From the NCBI GenBank assembly GCA_963844235.1, contig CAWJNF010000005.1:806001-870000 (forward strand): 64,000 nucleotides of DNA, read 5' to 3'. Position numbers and translations under genes: made by a program. Below, in pieces: positions 1-8,037 of the stretch (positions are counted from its first letter, which is position 1; the number at the start of each line of letters is the position of its first letter). The notes beneath the pieces are model-generated. The model had not been told where the DNA came from. It made no database searches and worked only from the letters and a program-made list of their open reading frames with translations. The stretch is from CAWJNF01 sp963844235 (lineage in GTDB: Bacteria > Actinomycetota > Thermoleophilia > Gaiellales > Gaiellaceae).

Positions 1-145
1 GAACGCCGTAACTCGGCCCGGCCATCGCGCTGATCCAGCTCGCGAACGTACGCCCGATCGCGTCGCCGAAAGGCTCGGGATGACCCCCCGAGCGGGACGC
101 TGAGCTTCCGGCAGGACCGTGCGTCTCCACACGCGCCGCAAGAGG
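1..145. other. No confident gene; left edge
   Basis: A short reading frame open to the left edge ends with TGA at 101-103 and could be the tail of an upstream gene, but its sequence shows no recognisable motif. I see no RNA gene or clear terminator here. Confidence 0.3.
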
Positions 146-151
146 TAGGGT
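146..151 (+). promoter_or_regulatory. -10 box of a leaderless promoter (ppi)
   Basis: TAGGGT begins exactly 12 nt before the ATG at 158, so a sigma-70 type -10 here would start transcription at the start codon. No convincing Shine-Dalgarno lies between. The same geometry recurs at many genes in the window. Confidence 0.55.
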
Positions 152-157
152 GGCGCC

Positions 158-613
158 ATGACCAACGCAACGATCCAGACCAGCAAGGGCGTGATCGAGG
201 TCGAGCTCTTCGACGAGGACGCGCCGAAGACCGTCGGCAACTTCCGCGAGCTCGCCGGCAAGGGCTACTACGACGGTCTCACGTTCCACCGGGTGATTCC
301 CGACTTCATGGTGCAGGCCGGCTGCCCGAGTGGCGACGGCTCGGGCGGGCCGGGCTACGAGTTCGAGGACGAGGCGAACGGCCGCCGCGTCGTACGGGGC
401 GCTCTCGCGATGGCGAACCGTGGCCCGAATACGAACGGGAGCCAGTTCTTCATCGTGACCGCAGACGAGTGCCCGTGGCTCGACGGCAAGCACACGGTCT
501 TCGGCCAGGTGACGGGCGGGATGGACGTCGTCGACGCCATCTCCCAGGTCGGACGGGACGGCCGTGACCGGCCTCTCGAGACCGTCACGACCGACGCGGT
601 GAAGGTCGGCTGA
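158..613 (+). CDS. Cyclophilin-type peptidyl-prolyl cis-trans isomerase
   Basis: Catalyses cis-trans isomerisation of X-Pro bonds during protein folding. At 151 aa it is a single cyclophilin domain, normal for the short bacterial cytosolic form, with no signal peptide or membrane segment. The family signature is visible: FHRVIPDFMVQAGCP (about residues 43-57, catalytic Arg and the F/M/Q pocket), then MANRGPNTNGSQFFI (about 85-99), and the conserved Trp in ECPWLDGKHTVFG. The ATG at 158 is supported by the -10 box spaced for a leaderless start. Its stop overlaps the folD start by one base (TGATG), so the two are probably cotranscribed. Family assignment is firm; the specific client proteins are unknown. 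Confidence 0.95.
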   Translation: MTNATIQTSKGVIEVELFDEDAPKTVGNFRELAGKGYYDGLTFHRVIPDFMVQAGCPSGDGSGGPGYEFEDEANGRRVVRGALAMANRGPNTNGSQFFIVTADECPWLDGKHTVFGQVTGGMDVVDAISQVGRDGRDRPLETVTTDAVKVG

Positions 614-1467
614 TGCCCGCGACGCCGATGGACGGCAAGGCGCTCGCCGAACGCGTGCGCGCCGAGGTGGCGCGCGACGTGGCGGCGCTCGGCCGCCCTG
701 TCGGCCTCGCGACCGTCCTCGTCGGCGACAACCCCGCGTCACACGTCTACGTCCGGCGCAAGCGGGAGGCGTGTGCCGAGGCCGGCATCGAGTCCTTCCA
801 CCACGAGCTCGACGTCACGACGAGCGAGGACGAGCTCCTTGCCCTTGTCGGCGACCTCAATGCCGACGAGCGGGTGACCGGCATCCTCGTCCAGCTTCCG
901 CTGCCGGACCAGATCGACGAGGAGCGCGTGATCCGAGCCATCGACCCCGCCAAGGACGTCGACGGCTTCCATCCGCTGAACGCCGGTCTCCTGCTCCAGG
1001 GCAACCCGGTCCTGGTGCCGGCAACGCCCGCGGGGATCATGGAGATCCTCGACGCCTACGAGGTGGAGCTCCAGGGCGCGAATGCGGTCGTCATCGGCCG
1101 CTCGAACATCGTCGGCAAGCCCGTCTCGCTGCTCCTGCTCCAGCGACACGCGACCGTGACGATCTGCCACAGCCGCACGCGCGACCTGGCGGCGGTCAGC
1201 CGGGAGGCCGACGTCCTCGTCGCCGCGATCGGCAAGGCCGGGTTCGTCACCCGCGACATGGTGAAGCCGGGCGCCGCCGTGATCGACGTCGGCATCAACC
1301 GGGTCGACGACCGGCTGGTCGGAGACGTCGATGCCGACGTCGCGGAGGTGGCCGGTCTGATGACACCCGTGCCGGGAGGCGTCGGCCCGATGACGATCGC
1401 GGCCCTGCTGCGAAACACGGCACGGGCCGCGCGGCATCACATGGCCGGCTCCGGCGTGCCTTCCTGA
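613..1467 (+). CDS. folD: Bifunctional methylenetetrahydrofolate dehydrogenase/cyclohydrolase
   Basis: Interconverts 5,10-methylene-THF and 10-formyl-THF in one-carbon metabolism, supplying purine and formyl-Met synthesis. At 284 aa it matches the usual FolD length. Visible hallmarks: the active-site Tyr/Lys pair in YVRRK (about 46-50), ILVQLPLP (about 94-101), the substrate loop KDVDGFHP, the NADP-binding GRSNIVGKP and the C-terminal PGGVGPMT. The start codon overlaps the preceding cyclophilin stop, implying translational coupling. No anomalies. Confidence 0.97.
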   Translation: MPATPMDGKALAERVRAEVARDVAALGRPVGLATVLVGDNPASHVYVRRKREACAEAGIESFHHELDVTTSEDELLALVGDLNADERVTGILVQLPLPDQIDEERVIRAIDPAKDVDGFHPLNAGLLLQGNPVLVPATPAGIMEILDAYEVELQGANAVVIGRSNIVGKPVSLLLLQRHATVTICHSRTRDLAAVSREADVLVAAIGKAGFVTRDMVKPGAAVIDVGINRVDDRLVGDVDADVAEVAGLMTPVPGGVGPMTIAALLRNTARAARHHMAGSGVPS

Positions 1468-1585
1468 GCCCGCGAGCGAGATACAGCGGGGTCCTTGCCT
1501 TCGCGCAGAACTGACGTTATGTTCATCCCCGCCGCGCGCGCGGCGTCTATGGACAGCGGCACCATGCCTGCGCGAGGAGGGGGAT

Positions 1586-1786
1586 GTGGCACAGGGCACC
1601 GTGAAGTGGTTCTCGAACGAGAAGGGCTACGGCTTCATCGAGCGCGACGAGGGGGACGACGTCTTCGTCCACTTCTCCGCGATCACGATGGACGGCTACA
1701 AGTCGCTGCGGGAAGGGCAGCGCGTCGAGTTCGAGATCGTCGAGGGCACGAAAGGCCTCCAGGCGGCGAACGTGCAAGCGGTGTAG
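1586..1786 (+). CDS. csp: Cold-shock domain protein
   Basis: Single-stranded nucleic-acid binding CspA-type protein, 66 aa, one OB-fold. RNP1 appears as KGYGFI and RNP2 as VFVHFS; the N-terminus GTVKWF is canonical. A strong purine tract GGAGGGGG ends two bases before the GTG start. About 120 nt of untranslated leader separate it from folD, which is common for csp genes. RNA chaperone activity is known for the family; cold induction here is inference. A second, truncated csp start lies at 42056. Confidence 0.95.
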   Translation: MAQGTVKWFSNEKGYGFIERDEGDDVFVHFSAITMDGYKSLREGQRVEFEIVEGTKGLQAANVQAV

Positions 1787-1851
1787 TCGCGAGGCAGATC
1801 GGGCGACAGACCTGCAGGCTCGGCGCCTCGAGGCGGTCCGTTCACGACCTC

Positions 1852-1857
1852 TAGACT
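1852..1857 (+). promoter_or_regulatory. -10 box of a leaderless promoter (gatC)
   Basis: TAGACT starts exactly 12 nt before the GTG at 1864, placing the transcription start at the start codon; no Shine-Dalgarno is present. Confidence 0.55.
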
Positions 1858-1863
1858 GACGAC

Positions 1864-2148
1864 GTGGCCATCGGTCGCGAAGACGTCCTGCACGTGGCGC
1901 GACTCGCGCGCCTCGAGGTACCCGAGGCCGAGATCGCGCGCGTCCAGGAGCAGCTCGGCGCGATCCTCGAGGCCGTCGGCAAGGTCTCCGAGCTCGATCT
2001 CGCCGACGTCGAGCCGACGTCGCACCCGCTCGACCTGATCAACGTCTGGGATGAGGACGAGCCTCGCCCGTCCCTCCCGCGCGAGCAGGCGCTCGCGAAC
2101 GCGCCCGACCCGCACCAGGGGATGTTCCGCGTCCCCTCGGTCGGGTGA
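1864..2148 (+). CDS. gatC: Asp/Glu-tRNA(Asn/Gln) amidotransferase subunit C
   Basis: Small belt-like subunit that stabilises the GatA-GatB complex, which converts misacylated Glu-tRNA(Gln) and/or Asp-tRNA(Asn) to the correct aminoacyl-tRNA. 94 aa, the usual size, with the typical N-terminal VLHVARLARLEVPE helix and the C-terminal linker carrying a Pro-Ser-Leu-Pro-Arg-Glu stretch and a final FRVPSV. It begins with GTG directly downstream of a TAGACT box. gatA and gatB follow on the same strand. GlnS/AsnS are not in the window, so which tRNA is served cannot be decided here. Confidence 0.93.
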   Translation: MAIGREDVLHVARLARLEVPEAEIARVQEQLGAILEAVGKVSELDLADVEPTSHPLDLINVWDEDEPRPSLPREQALANAPDPHQGMFRVPSVG

Positions 2149-2260
2149 CTCCCGGCACGATGACGTCCCACTTCCGGCACAGGCCGTACCACACACGTGC
2201 GCCCGTTCGCGTTACGCTCATCGCGGGTGGAGGCACGGGGTGGCCCCCGGAGCGAGAGCG

Positions 2261-3676
2261 GTGATCGACACCCTCCGGCTGACCGCCGAGGATGCGGCCG
2301 GGCTCCTCGAGCGGCGCGAGGTCTCCACAGCCGAGCTGCGGGGCGCGTACCTCACGGCGATCGACGAGCGCAACGCGGAGCTGAACGCCTATCTCCACGT
2401 TCACCGGAACGGCGACGGCGTCGGCCAGGGCGTGCCGATCGCGCTCAAGGACTGCATCACCACCGACGGCGTCCCGACGACCGCGGGCTCGCGGATCCTC
2501 GAGGGGTACGTCCCGGTCTTCGACTCGACCGTGGCCGCGCGCTGTAAGGCTGCGGGCCTGCCGTTGCTCGGCAAGACGAACATGGACGAGTTCGCCATGG
2601 GCTCGTCGACGGAGAACTCCGCCTACGGTCCGACGCGGAACCCCTGGGACCCGGCGCGCGTTCCGGGAGGCTCGTCGGGCGGTTCCGCGGCGGCCGTCGC
2701 AGCAGGCCTGGCGCCGTGGGCGCTGGGATCGGACACGGGCGGCTCCATCAAGCAGCCGGCCGCGCTCTGCGGCCTCGTCGGCCTGCGCCCCACGTACGGC
2801 ACGGTGTCGCGCTACGGCATCATCGCGTTCGCGTCCAGCCTCGACCAGGTCGGGCCGCTGACCAAGAACGTGCGCGACAACGCGCTCCTCTACTCGATCA
2901 TCGCTGGCCGCGACCCGCACGACTCGACGACCGTCGAGCTTCGCGAGCCGGTCGAGCTCCCGACGGCAGAGGATCTGAAGGGGCTGCGCATCGGCGTGCC
3001 GACCGAGCTCAACGAGGCCGAAGGGATAGAGCCGGGCGTGAAGGCCGCCGTACAGAAGGCGATCGCGCACGCCGAGAGCCTCGGCGCGGAGCTCGGTGAG
3101 GTGAGCCTCCCGAGATCGGTCGAGTACGGCATCGCCTGCTACTACCTCATCGCTCCGGCCGAGGCGAGCTCGAACCTCGCCCGCTACGACGGCGTCCGCT
3201 ACGGATACCGCGCTCCAGACGCGTCAGACCTCACCGACATGTACGAGCGCACTCGGTGGGACGGCTTCGGCGCCGAGCCCCGGCGCCGCATCATGCTCGG
3301 CACGTACGCGCTGTCGGCCGGCTACTACGACGCCTACTACGGGCAGGCGCAGAAGGTACGGACGATCATCAAGCAGGAGCACGCCGCGGCGTTCGAGCGC
3401 TTCGACGTCCTGCTCTCGCCCACGTCGCCGACGGTGGCGTTCGAGCTCGGCGCAAAGACGGCCGACCCGCTGGCCATGTACCTCTGCGACGTGCTCACAA
3501 TCCCGCCGAACATGGCGGGGCTGCCCGGGCTATCGATCCCGTGCGGGCTCTCGGAAGGACTTCCCGTCGGCCTGCAGCTGATCGGGCCGCAGTTCTCCGA
3601 GAACCTCCTCTTCCGTGCCGCGTACGCGCTCGAGCGCGTGCTCGGCTTCGACGTCGTCCCGGGACGCCTGCGATGA
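2261..3676 (+). CDS. gatA: Asp/Glu-tRNA amidotransferase subunit A (amidase)
   Basis: Glutamine amidase subunit that supplies ammonia to GatB. 471 aa from the GTG at 2261, chosen because it follows GGAG by about nine bases and gives the family N-terminus; the frame stays open upstream without homology. The amidase signature with the Ser-cisSer-Lys triad is visible: catalytic Lys in VPIALKD, then GSSGGSAAAVA and GSDTGGSIKQPAALCG, plus the GLRPTYGTVSRYG block. Lies between gatC and gatB in the standard order. No anomaly. Confidence 0.96.
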   Translation: MIDTLRLTAEDAAGLLERREVSTAELRGAYLTAIDERNAELNAYLHVHRNGDGVGQGVPIALKDCITTDGVPTTAGSRILEGYVPVFDSTVAARCKAAGLPLLGKTNMDEFAMGSSTENSAYGPTRNPWDPARVPGGSSGGSAAAVAAGLAPWALGSDTGGSIKQPAALCGLVGLRPTYGTVSRYGIIAFASSLDQVGPLTKNVRDNALLYSIIAGRDPHDSTTVELREPVELPTAEDLKGLRIGVPTELNEAEGIEPGVKAAVQKAIAHAESLGAELGEVSLPRSVEYGIACYYLIAPAEASSNLARYDGVRYGYRAPDASDLTDMYERTRWDGFGAEPRRRIMLGTYALSAGYYDAYYGQAQKVRTIIKQEHAAAFERFDVLLSPTSPTVAFELGAKTADPLAMYLCDVLTIPPNMAGLPGLSIPCGLSEGLPVGLQLIGPQFSENLLFRAAYALERVLGFDVVPGRLR

Positions 3677-3698
3677 CACGACTCACTCCTCGGGTGCC

Positions 3699-5108
3699 AT
3701 GGGCGTGAGCACGTGGGAGACGGTCATTGGATTGGAGATCCACGTCCACCTGAAGACGAGGACGAAGATGTTCTGCCGCTGCGCTACGGGCTTCGGCGAC
3801 GCCGAGAACACCCGCACCTGCCCGATCTGCCTCGCGCACCCCGGCGCGCTGCCCGTGCCGAACCGGCTCGCGATCGAATGGACGGTCAAGCTCGGGCTCG
3901 CCCTCGGCTGCCGGATCGCCGAGCGAGCCGTCTTCCACCGCAAGCAGTACTGGTACCCGGACCTGCCGAAGGGCTACCAGATATCGCAGTACGACGAGCC
4001 GCTGTGCATCGGAGGCCGTGTCTCCGTCCCGCGCGACGAGGGCGACGCAGCTGTCGGAATCGTGCGCGTCCACCTCGAGGAGGACGCGGCGAAGAGCGTC
4101 CACGTCGGAGGCGCTGCCGGCCGCATCGTCGGCGCGGAGGCGACGCTCGTCGACTTCAACCGCGGCGGGACCCCGCTCGTCGAGATCGTCACCGAGCCGG
4201 ATCTCCGCGCCCCGGACGAGGCACGCCGCTTCCTGCAGCTCCTTCGCCAGTCGATCGTCGAGCTCGGTATCTCGGACGCGGAGATGGAGAAGGGCACGCT
4301 GCGCTGCGACGCCAACGTCTCCGTGCGCGAGGTCGGCGAGACCGGCCTGCGAACGCGGTGGGAGATCAAGAACATGAACTCCTTCAGCTTCATCGGCCGG
4401 GGGATCGAGGCGGCCGTCCGCGAGCAGATCGCGCTGCATGAGGCGGGCGAGACGGTCGCCCAGGCGACGTACGACTACGACGCCGAGTCTGACTCACTGA
4501 CGCCGCACCGCAGCAAGGAGGAGGCGGACGACTACCGGTACTTCCCGGAGCCGGACCTCGTACCGGTCGAGCCATCGGCCAAGCTCGTCGAGCGCCTGCG
4601 TGGCGAGGTGCCGGAGCTGCCCGGCGCGCGGATTCGCCGGCTCGAGCAGGAGGTCGGCTTCGAGCTAGCAGAGGGTCTCGTGACGAGTGGACGCGATCGC
4701 CTCTACGAGCGGGTCACGGGCGACCGGCGCGCGGTTGCCAATGTCGTGATGAACCAGCTCGCGGGCGCCGGCATCGACCCGGAAGCCGTGAATCCGGTCG
4801 AGCTCGGCCGGCTGATCGAAGCTCGCGATCGAATCCCCCGCACGGCATTCGACGAGGCGATCTCGAACGCGGGGGCGCCGGGGTTCACGGCCGACGCCTA
4901 CCTCGGGCAGGAGGCGGTCTCCGCCGCCGCCGAGCTCGACCCGGTCATCGAAGCGATCCTGGCCGCAAACCCGGGTCAGGTCGATGCCTATCGCGGTGGC
5001 AAAGACGGGTTGCTCGGCTTCTTCGTGGGTCAGGTGATGAAGGCGACCGAGGGCAAGGCGAACCCGAAAGTCGTCAACGAGCGCCTGCGCGAGAAGCTGA
5101 AGGCGTGA
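3699..5108 (+). CDS. gatB: Asp/Glu-tRNA amidotransferase subunit B
   Basis: tRNA-binding, ATP-dependent transamidase subunit of GatCAB. 469 aa from the ATG at 3699; a GTG at 3705 is an equally possible start. The N-terminal signature ETVIGLEIHV, the zinc-type cysteines of MFCRCATGFG and RTCPICLAHPGALPV, the YPDLPKGYQISQYD block, the ADDYRYFPEPDL motif and a C-terminal YqeY-like tail (GFFVGQVMKAT) are all seen. Overlaps the next gene's start by four bases. Confidence 0.96.
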   Translation: MGVSTWETVIGLEIHVHLKTRTKMFCRCATGFGDAENTRTCPICLAHPGALPVPNRLAIEWTVKLGLALGCRIAERAVFHRKQYWYPDLPKGYQISQYDEPLCIGGRVSVPRDEGDAAVGIVRVHLEEDAAKSVHVGGAAGRIVGAEATLVDFNRGGTPLVEIVTEPDLRAPDEARRFLQLLRQSIVELGISDAEMEKGTLRCDANVSVREVGETGLRTRWEIKNMNSFSFIGRGIEAAVREQIALHEAGETVAQATYDYDAESDSLTPHRSKEEADDYRYFPEPDLVPVEPSAKLVERLRGEVPELPGARIRRLEQEVGFELAEGLVTSGRDRLYERVTGDRRAVANVVMNQLAGAGIDPEAVNPVELGRLIEARDRIPRTAFDEAISNAGAPGFTADAYLGQEAVSAAAELDPVIEAILAANPGQVDAYRGGKDGLLGFFVGQVMKATEGKANPKVVNERLREKLKA

Positions 5109-5855
5109 CGGCGCCCGCCGACTGGTGGCGCGATTTCTTCGATCGCGACTACCTGCGGTCGTACAGCCCGAACCTCACGGAGGAAGCCTCCCGGGACGAG
5201 GCGCTCTCCGCGGTGGCGCTCGCCGGCGTCACTCCCGGCGCCCGCGTGCTCGATGCGCCCTGCGGCTTCGGTCGCCATTCGATTCCGCTTGCCGACGCCG
5301 GTTACGACATGGTGGGCGTCGACCTGTCGGCGGATCAGCTGAGGGAGGCGCGGGCCCGGGCCGGCTCGAGGGACAATCCGGCGCTCGTCGAAGGCGACCT
5401 GCGCCAACTGCCGTTCGCCGACGAGGAGTTCGACTGCGCGCTCAACCTCTTCAGCTCGATCGGCTACTGGGGCGACGAAGGGGATCTGGCGGTGCTCCGC
5501 GAGCTCTGGCGGGTGCTCAGGCCCGACGCGGCGTTGGTCATCGAGACAATGCATCGCGATCGGCTCGTGTGGATCCTCCGCGAGCGCGACTGGGAGCACC
5601 TGCCGGACGGCGCCGTCTTCCTCGAGGAGCGCCGCTTCGACCTCGTGACCGGCGATCGTCGAGGCGACGCATACGCTGCTCGGGGACGACGGCGTCCCCC
5701 GGCACCGGCATCACAGTCTTCGGGTCTACACGGCGACCGAGCTCGTGCGCCTGCTCGAGCAGGCCGGCTTCGGGCGGATCGAGTGCTTCGGCAGCTTCGC
5801 CGAGGAGCCCTTGACGCGCGAGACCCGGCTCGTGGCCGTCGCCCACAAGTTGTAG
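5105..5855 (+). pseudogene. SAM-dependent class I methyltransferase, frameshifted
   Basis: The first ~185 codons encode a Rossmann methyltransferase: motif I VLDAPCGFGRHS, the acidic motif II (VGVDLSADQL), and motif IV in FDCALNLFSSIGYW. After about 5660 the homologous C-terminus (TATELVRLLEQAGF and following, ending AHKL) is found one frame over, stopping with TAG at 5853-5855. The total length is 3n+1, so one extra base (or two missing) near 5650-5662 breaks the gene. Either a genuine pseudogene or a sequence error. GTGA overlap with gatB suggests it is the last gene of that operon. Substrate unknown. Confidence 0.8.
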
Positions 5856-5877
5856 AGGCCGGATCTCATCCGCCCGG
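5853..5877 (+). repeat. Dispersed palindromic repeat, copy A
   Basis: TAGAGGCCGGAT / CTCATCCGCCCGG: near-palindrome of the family also seen at 22381, 41762, 41853 and 48649. Its first three bases are the stop codon of the preceding methyltransferase. Confidence 0.65.
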
Positions 5878-5897
5878 CTTCCCGGCGTTCCGGCGCC

Positions 5898-6581
5898 TCA
5901 GGCCGTCGAGCCGCGGTCGCGCAAGGCGGAGCCCCGATCGCGCAGCCGCGGCCACGACACGCGAACGCCGCTCGCACCGAGAAAGCCGGCGTAGAGCAGC
6001 ACGGCCGCGACGGCGATGAAGACCGCGGACTCGGCCTCGCCGAGGCCGGCGACGGCGCTCCCCGCCGCGGCGGTCGCGACGCCTGCAAGGACGAGCACGT
6101 TCCCGAGCGGACGGCGGCGCAGCGTGGCGAGCGCGACCACCACGACCGCTGCCGTGCCGATGGTGTTGCCGAGGATCGCGACCAGGCGCGCAGGGATCAG
6201 GTCGAGGTGCGCCTGCGCCTCCGGGATCGACGATCCGGAGACCGGCTCGACGATGGGTACCGCGAGCGCGATGCCGACCGCCAGCCCCGTGTAGAGAACT
6301 CCGAGCGGTGCGGCCAGGCGCCAGCCGATCAAGAGGAGCGAGCCGATGCCGAGCAGGGGCGCCGTCAAGAGACCGCCGAACAGGTAGTACACGCGGAACG
6401 CGCGATCATCCCAGCCGGCGGCGGCGCCCCAGGCGAGCGCGGCCGCCGCGAGGGCGTACGCCACGAGGCCCGCCGACCAGGCCGCGAGCTGGGGGGCGCG
6501 CTGCTCCCGCCAGCGAGTTGCGAGGCCGCCGGCCAATCGCAATGCGAGCAGGGCCGCGGCGAAAGCGAGCAGGGTCTCCAC
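5898..6581 (-). CDS. Predicted multi-pass membrane protein, unknown function
   Basis: 227 aa, very rich in Ala/Leu/Gly/Val, with about seven hydrophobic segments: residues ~1-18, 33-56, 70-88, 92-113, 134-154, 160-178 and 184-202, then a charged Arg-rich cytoplasmic tail with an imperfect duplication (LRDRGSALRDRGSTA). No transporter or enzyme motif recognised. GTG start at 6581 with a TACGCT box 13 nt upstream (leaderless geometry). It is convergent with the methyltransferase and divergent from the J-domain fragment. Function unknown. Confidence 0.65.
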   Translation of the reverse strand: METLLAFAAALLALRLAGGLATRWREQRAPQLAAWSAGLVAYALAAAALAWGAAAGWDDRAFRVYYLFGGLLTAPLLGIGSLLLIGWRLAAPLGVLYTGLAVGIALAVPIVEPVSGSSIPEAQAHLDLIPARLVAILGNTIGTAAVVVVALATLRRRPLGNVLVLAGVATAAAGSAVAGLGEAESAVFIAVAAVLLYAGFLGASGVRVSWPRLRDRGSALRDRGSTA

Positions 6582-6588
6582 CGCCTCT

Positions 6589-6594
6589 AGCGTA
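6589..6594 (-). promoter_or_regulatory. -10 box, leaderless promoter of the membrane protein
   Basis: Minus-strand TACGCT whose first base lies 13 nt upstream of the GTG at 6581. Confidence 0.45.
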
Positions 6595-6654
6595 CTGCGG
6601 GCCGAGCGCAGCCTTCCGGTTCGATCTTCGAGTCGTCGTCTACCGTTTCCGCCC

Positions 6655-6888
6655 GTGGCGGCACGCTCGCGGCACGACCACTACGCCGTCCCCGGAGTCC
6701 CGTGCAAGGCGAGTCGCGACACCATCCGCCGTGCGTTTCGAGCGCTGGCGGCCGAGTGGCATCCGTCGCCGTTCGCCACCGCGTGCGCCGTCGTCGCGAG
6801 AGCCCCGTCGCCATCCTGGTCGCCCTGGACTGATCGTCTCCGCGGCGGGCCGCTACCCTCAGAGGAATGCCCGAGCCCGGTTATCTGA
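6655..6888 (+). pseudogene. Truncated DnaJ (J-domain) fragment
   Basis: Residues 7-36 read as helices I-II of a J-domain (HDHYAVPGVP, then ASRDTIRRAFRALAAEWHP), but the HPD motif needed to stimulate DnaK is HPS and helices III-IV are absent; the remaining ~40 residues are low-complexity and unlike any J-protein. The frame ends inside the next gene (stop at 6886-6888). A TACCGT box 14 nt before the GTG suggests the promoter is intact. Interpretation: 5' remnant of a J-domain gene after deletion. A frameshift was considered, but neither other frame restores helix III. Confidence 0.6.
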
Positions 6889-8021
6889 TGACCCCGGGTC
6901 CGACGCCGATTCCGCCGCAGGTCGAGGCGGCGATGGCCGAGCCCCTCGTCTATCACCGCGGCCTCCAGTTCCGGCCCGTGCTCGAGCGGGTGCTCGCACG
7001 GCTGCCGGAGGTCTTCCGCTCGCGGAGCGACGCGATCCTGTTCACCGCGTCCGGCAGCGGCGCGATGGAGTCCGCCGTCGCGAACCTCGTCTCGCCCGGC
7101 GATCGCATTCTCGTGGTATCGGCGGGCCACTTCGGTCAGCGCTGGAGCCTGATGGCGCGCCGGTACGGCGCGGAGGTCATCGAGTTGCGGTACGCGTGGG
7201 GCGAGACGCCGAGGCCCGAGGACGTGGGCGAGCGCCTCGCCGCGTGCGCAGGCGTGACGGCGCTGTTCTGCACGCATGCGGAGACCTCGACGGGCGTTGT
7301 CTCCGACGTCCGCGCGATCGCGGAGCGAGCACGCGCAGCGGGCGTCCTCACGGTGGTGGACGCGATCTCGTCACTCGGCGCCATCCCGCTCGAGCAGGAC
7401 GCGTGGGGCATCGACGTGGTCGTGTCCGGCTCGCAGAAGGCGCTCATGACGCCCCCTGGGCTGGCTCTGGCGTCGCCCACCGCCGCCGCGCTCGAGGCAT
7501 CCCGCCGGGCAAGCTCGCCGCGGTACTACCTCGACTGGGAGCACGCCCTGCGATCGCAGGCCGAGACCCTTACCCCGTTCACGCCGGCGATCACGCTGAT
7601 CCGCGGTCTCGACGTGGCTCTCGACCTGCTGCTCGCGGACGGCCTGGAGGCGGCGTGGGAGCGATCGCGGCGGCTCGCGCTCGCCTGCCGCGCAGGCGTC
7701 AAAGCGCTCGGCCTCGAGCTGTTCTCGCCGGACGAGGATCGCTCGGCGGTCGTTACCGCGATCCGCGTTCCCGAAGGAATCGACGGTGCGGCGGTCGCCC
7801 GTGCGATGCGGGAGCGCTCCGGCGTCACGGTCGCCGGCGGTCAGGGAGAGCTGAAGGGGAAGATCGTGCGCATCGGGCACATCGGCTACGTGAGCCTCGA
7901 CGACGTAGCCGCCGCGCTAGAGGCACTCGGGCTCGCGCTTGCCGCGTCCGGCGTGTCGATCGACCCGGGCGCCGGGCCCGAGGCGGCCCGAGATGCCTAC
8001 GCCGGCGCAGTGCGGGCGTGA
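6867..8021 (+). CDS. Class V aminotransferase (Ala/Ser-glyoxylate or phosphoserine type)
   Basis: PLP-dependent fold-type I enzyme, 384 aa. The N-terminus LMTPGPTPIPPQV and the PLP-lysine motif SGSQKALMTPPG (Lys ~191) place it in the alanine/serine-glyoxylate aminotransferase group; ETSTGV and VDAISSLGA are also typical. serA starts 16 bp downstream on the same strand, so it probably acts as the phosphoserine or serine-forming transaminase of the serA pathway in place of a classical SerC; this is inferred from context. A TACCCT box lies 13 nt before the ATG and an AGAGGA tract directly precedes it. Confidence 0.88.
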   Translation: MPEPGYLMTPGPTPIPPQVEAAMAEPLVYHRGLQFRPVLERVLARLPEVFRSRSDAILFTASGSGAMESAVANLVSPGDRILVVSAGHFGQRWSLMARRYGAEVIELRYAWGETPRPEDVGERLAACAGVTALFCTHAETSTGVVSDVRAIAERARAAGVLTVVDAISSLGAIPLEQDAWGIDVVVSGSQKALMTPPGLALASPTAAALEASRRASSPRYYLDWEHALRSQAETLTPFTPAITLIRGLDVALDLLLADGLEAAWERSRRLALACRAGVKALGLELFSPDEDRSAVVTAIRVPEGIDGAAVARAMRERSGVTVAGGQGELKGKIVRIGHIGYVSLDDVAAALEALGLALAASGVSIDPGAGPEAARDAYAGAVRA

Positions 8022-8037
8022 ACGGCCGCGCGGCGAC

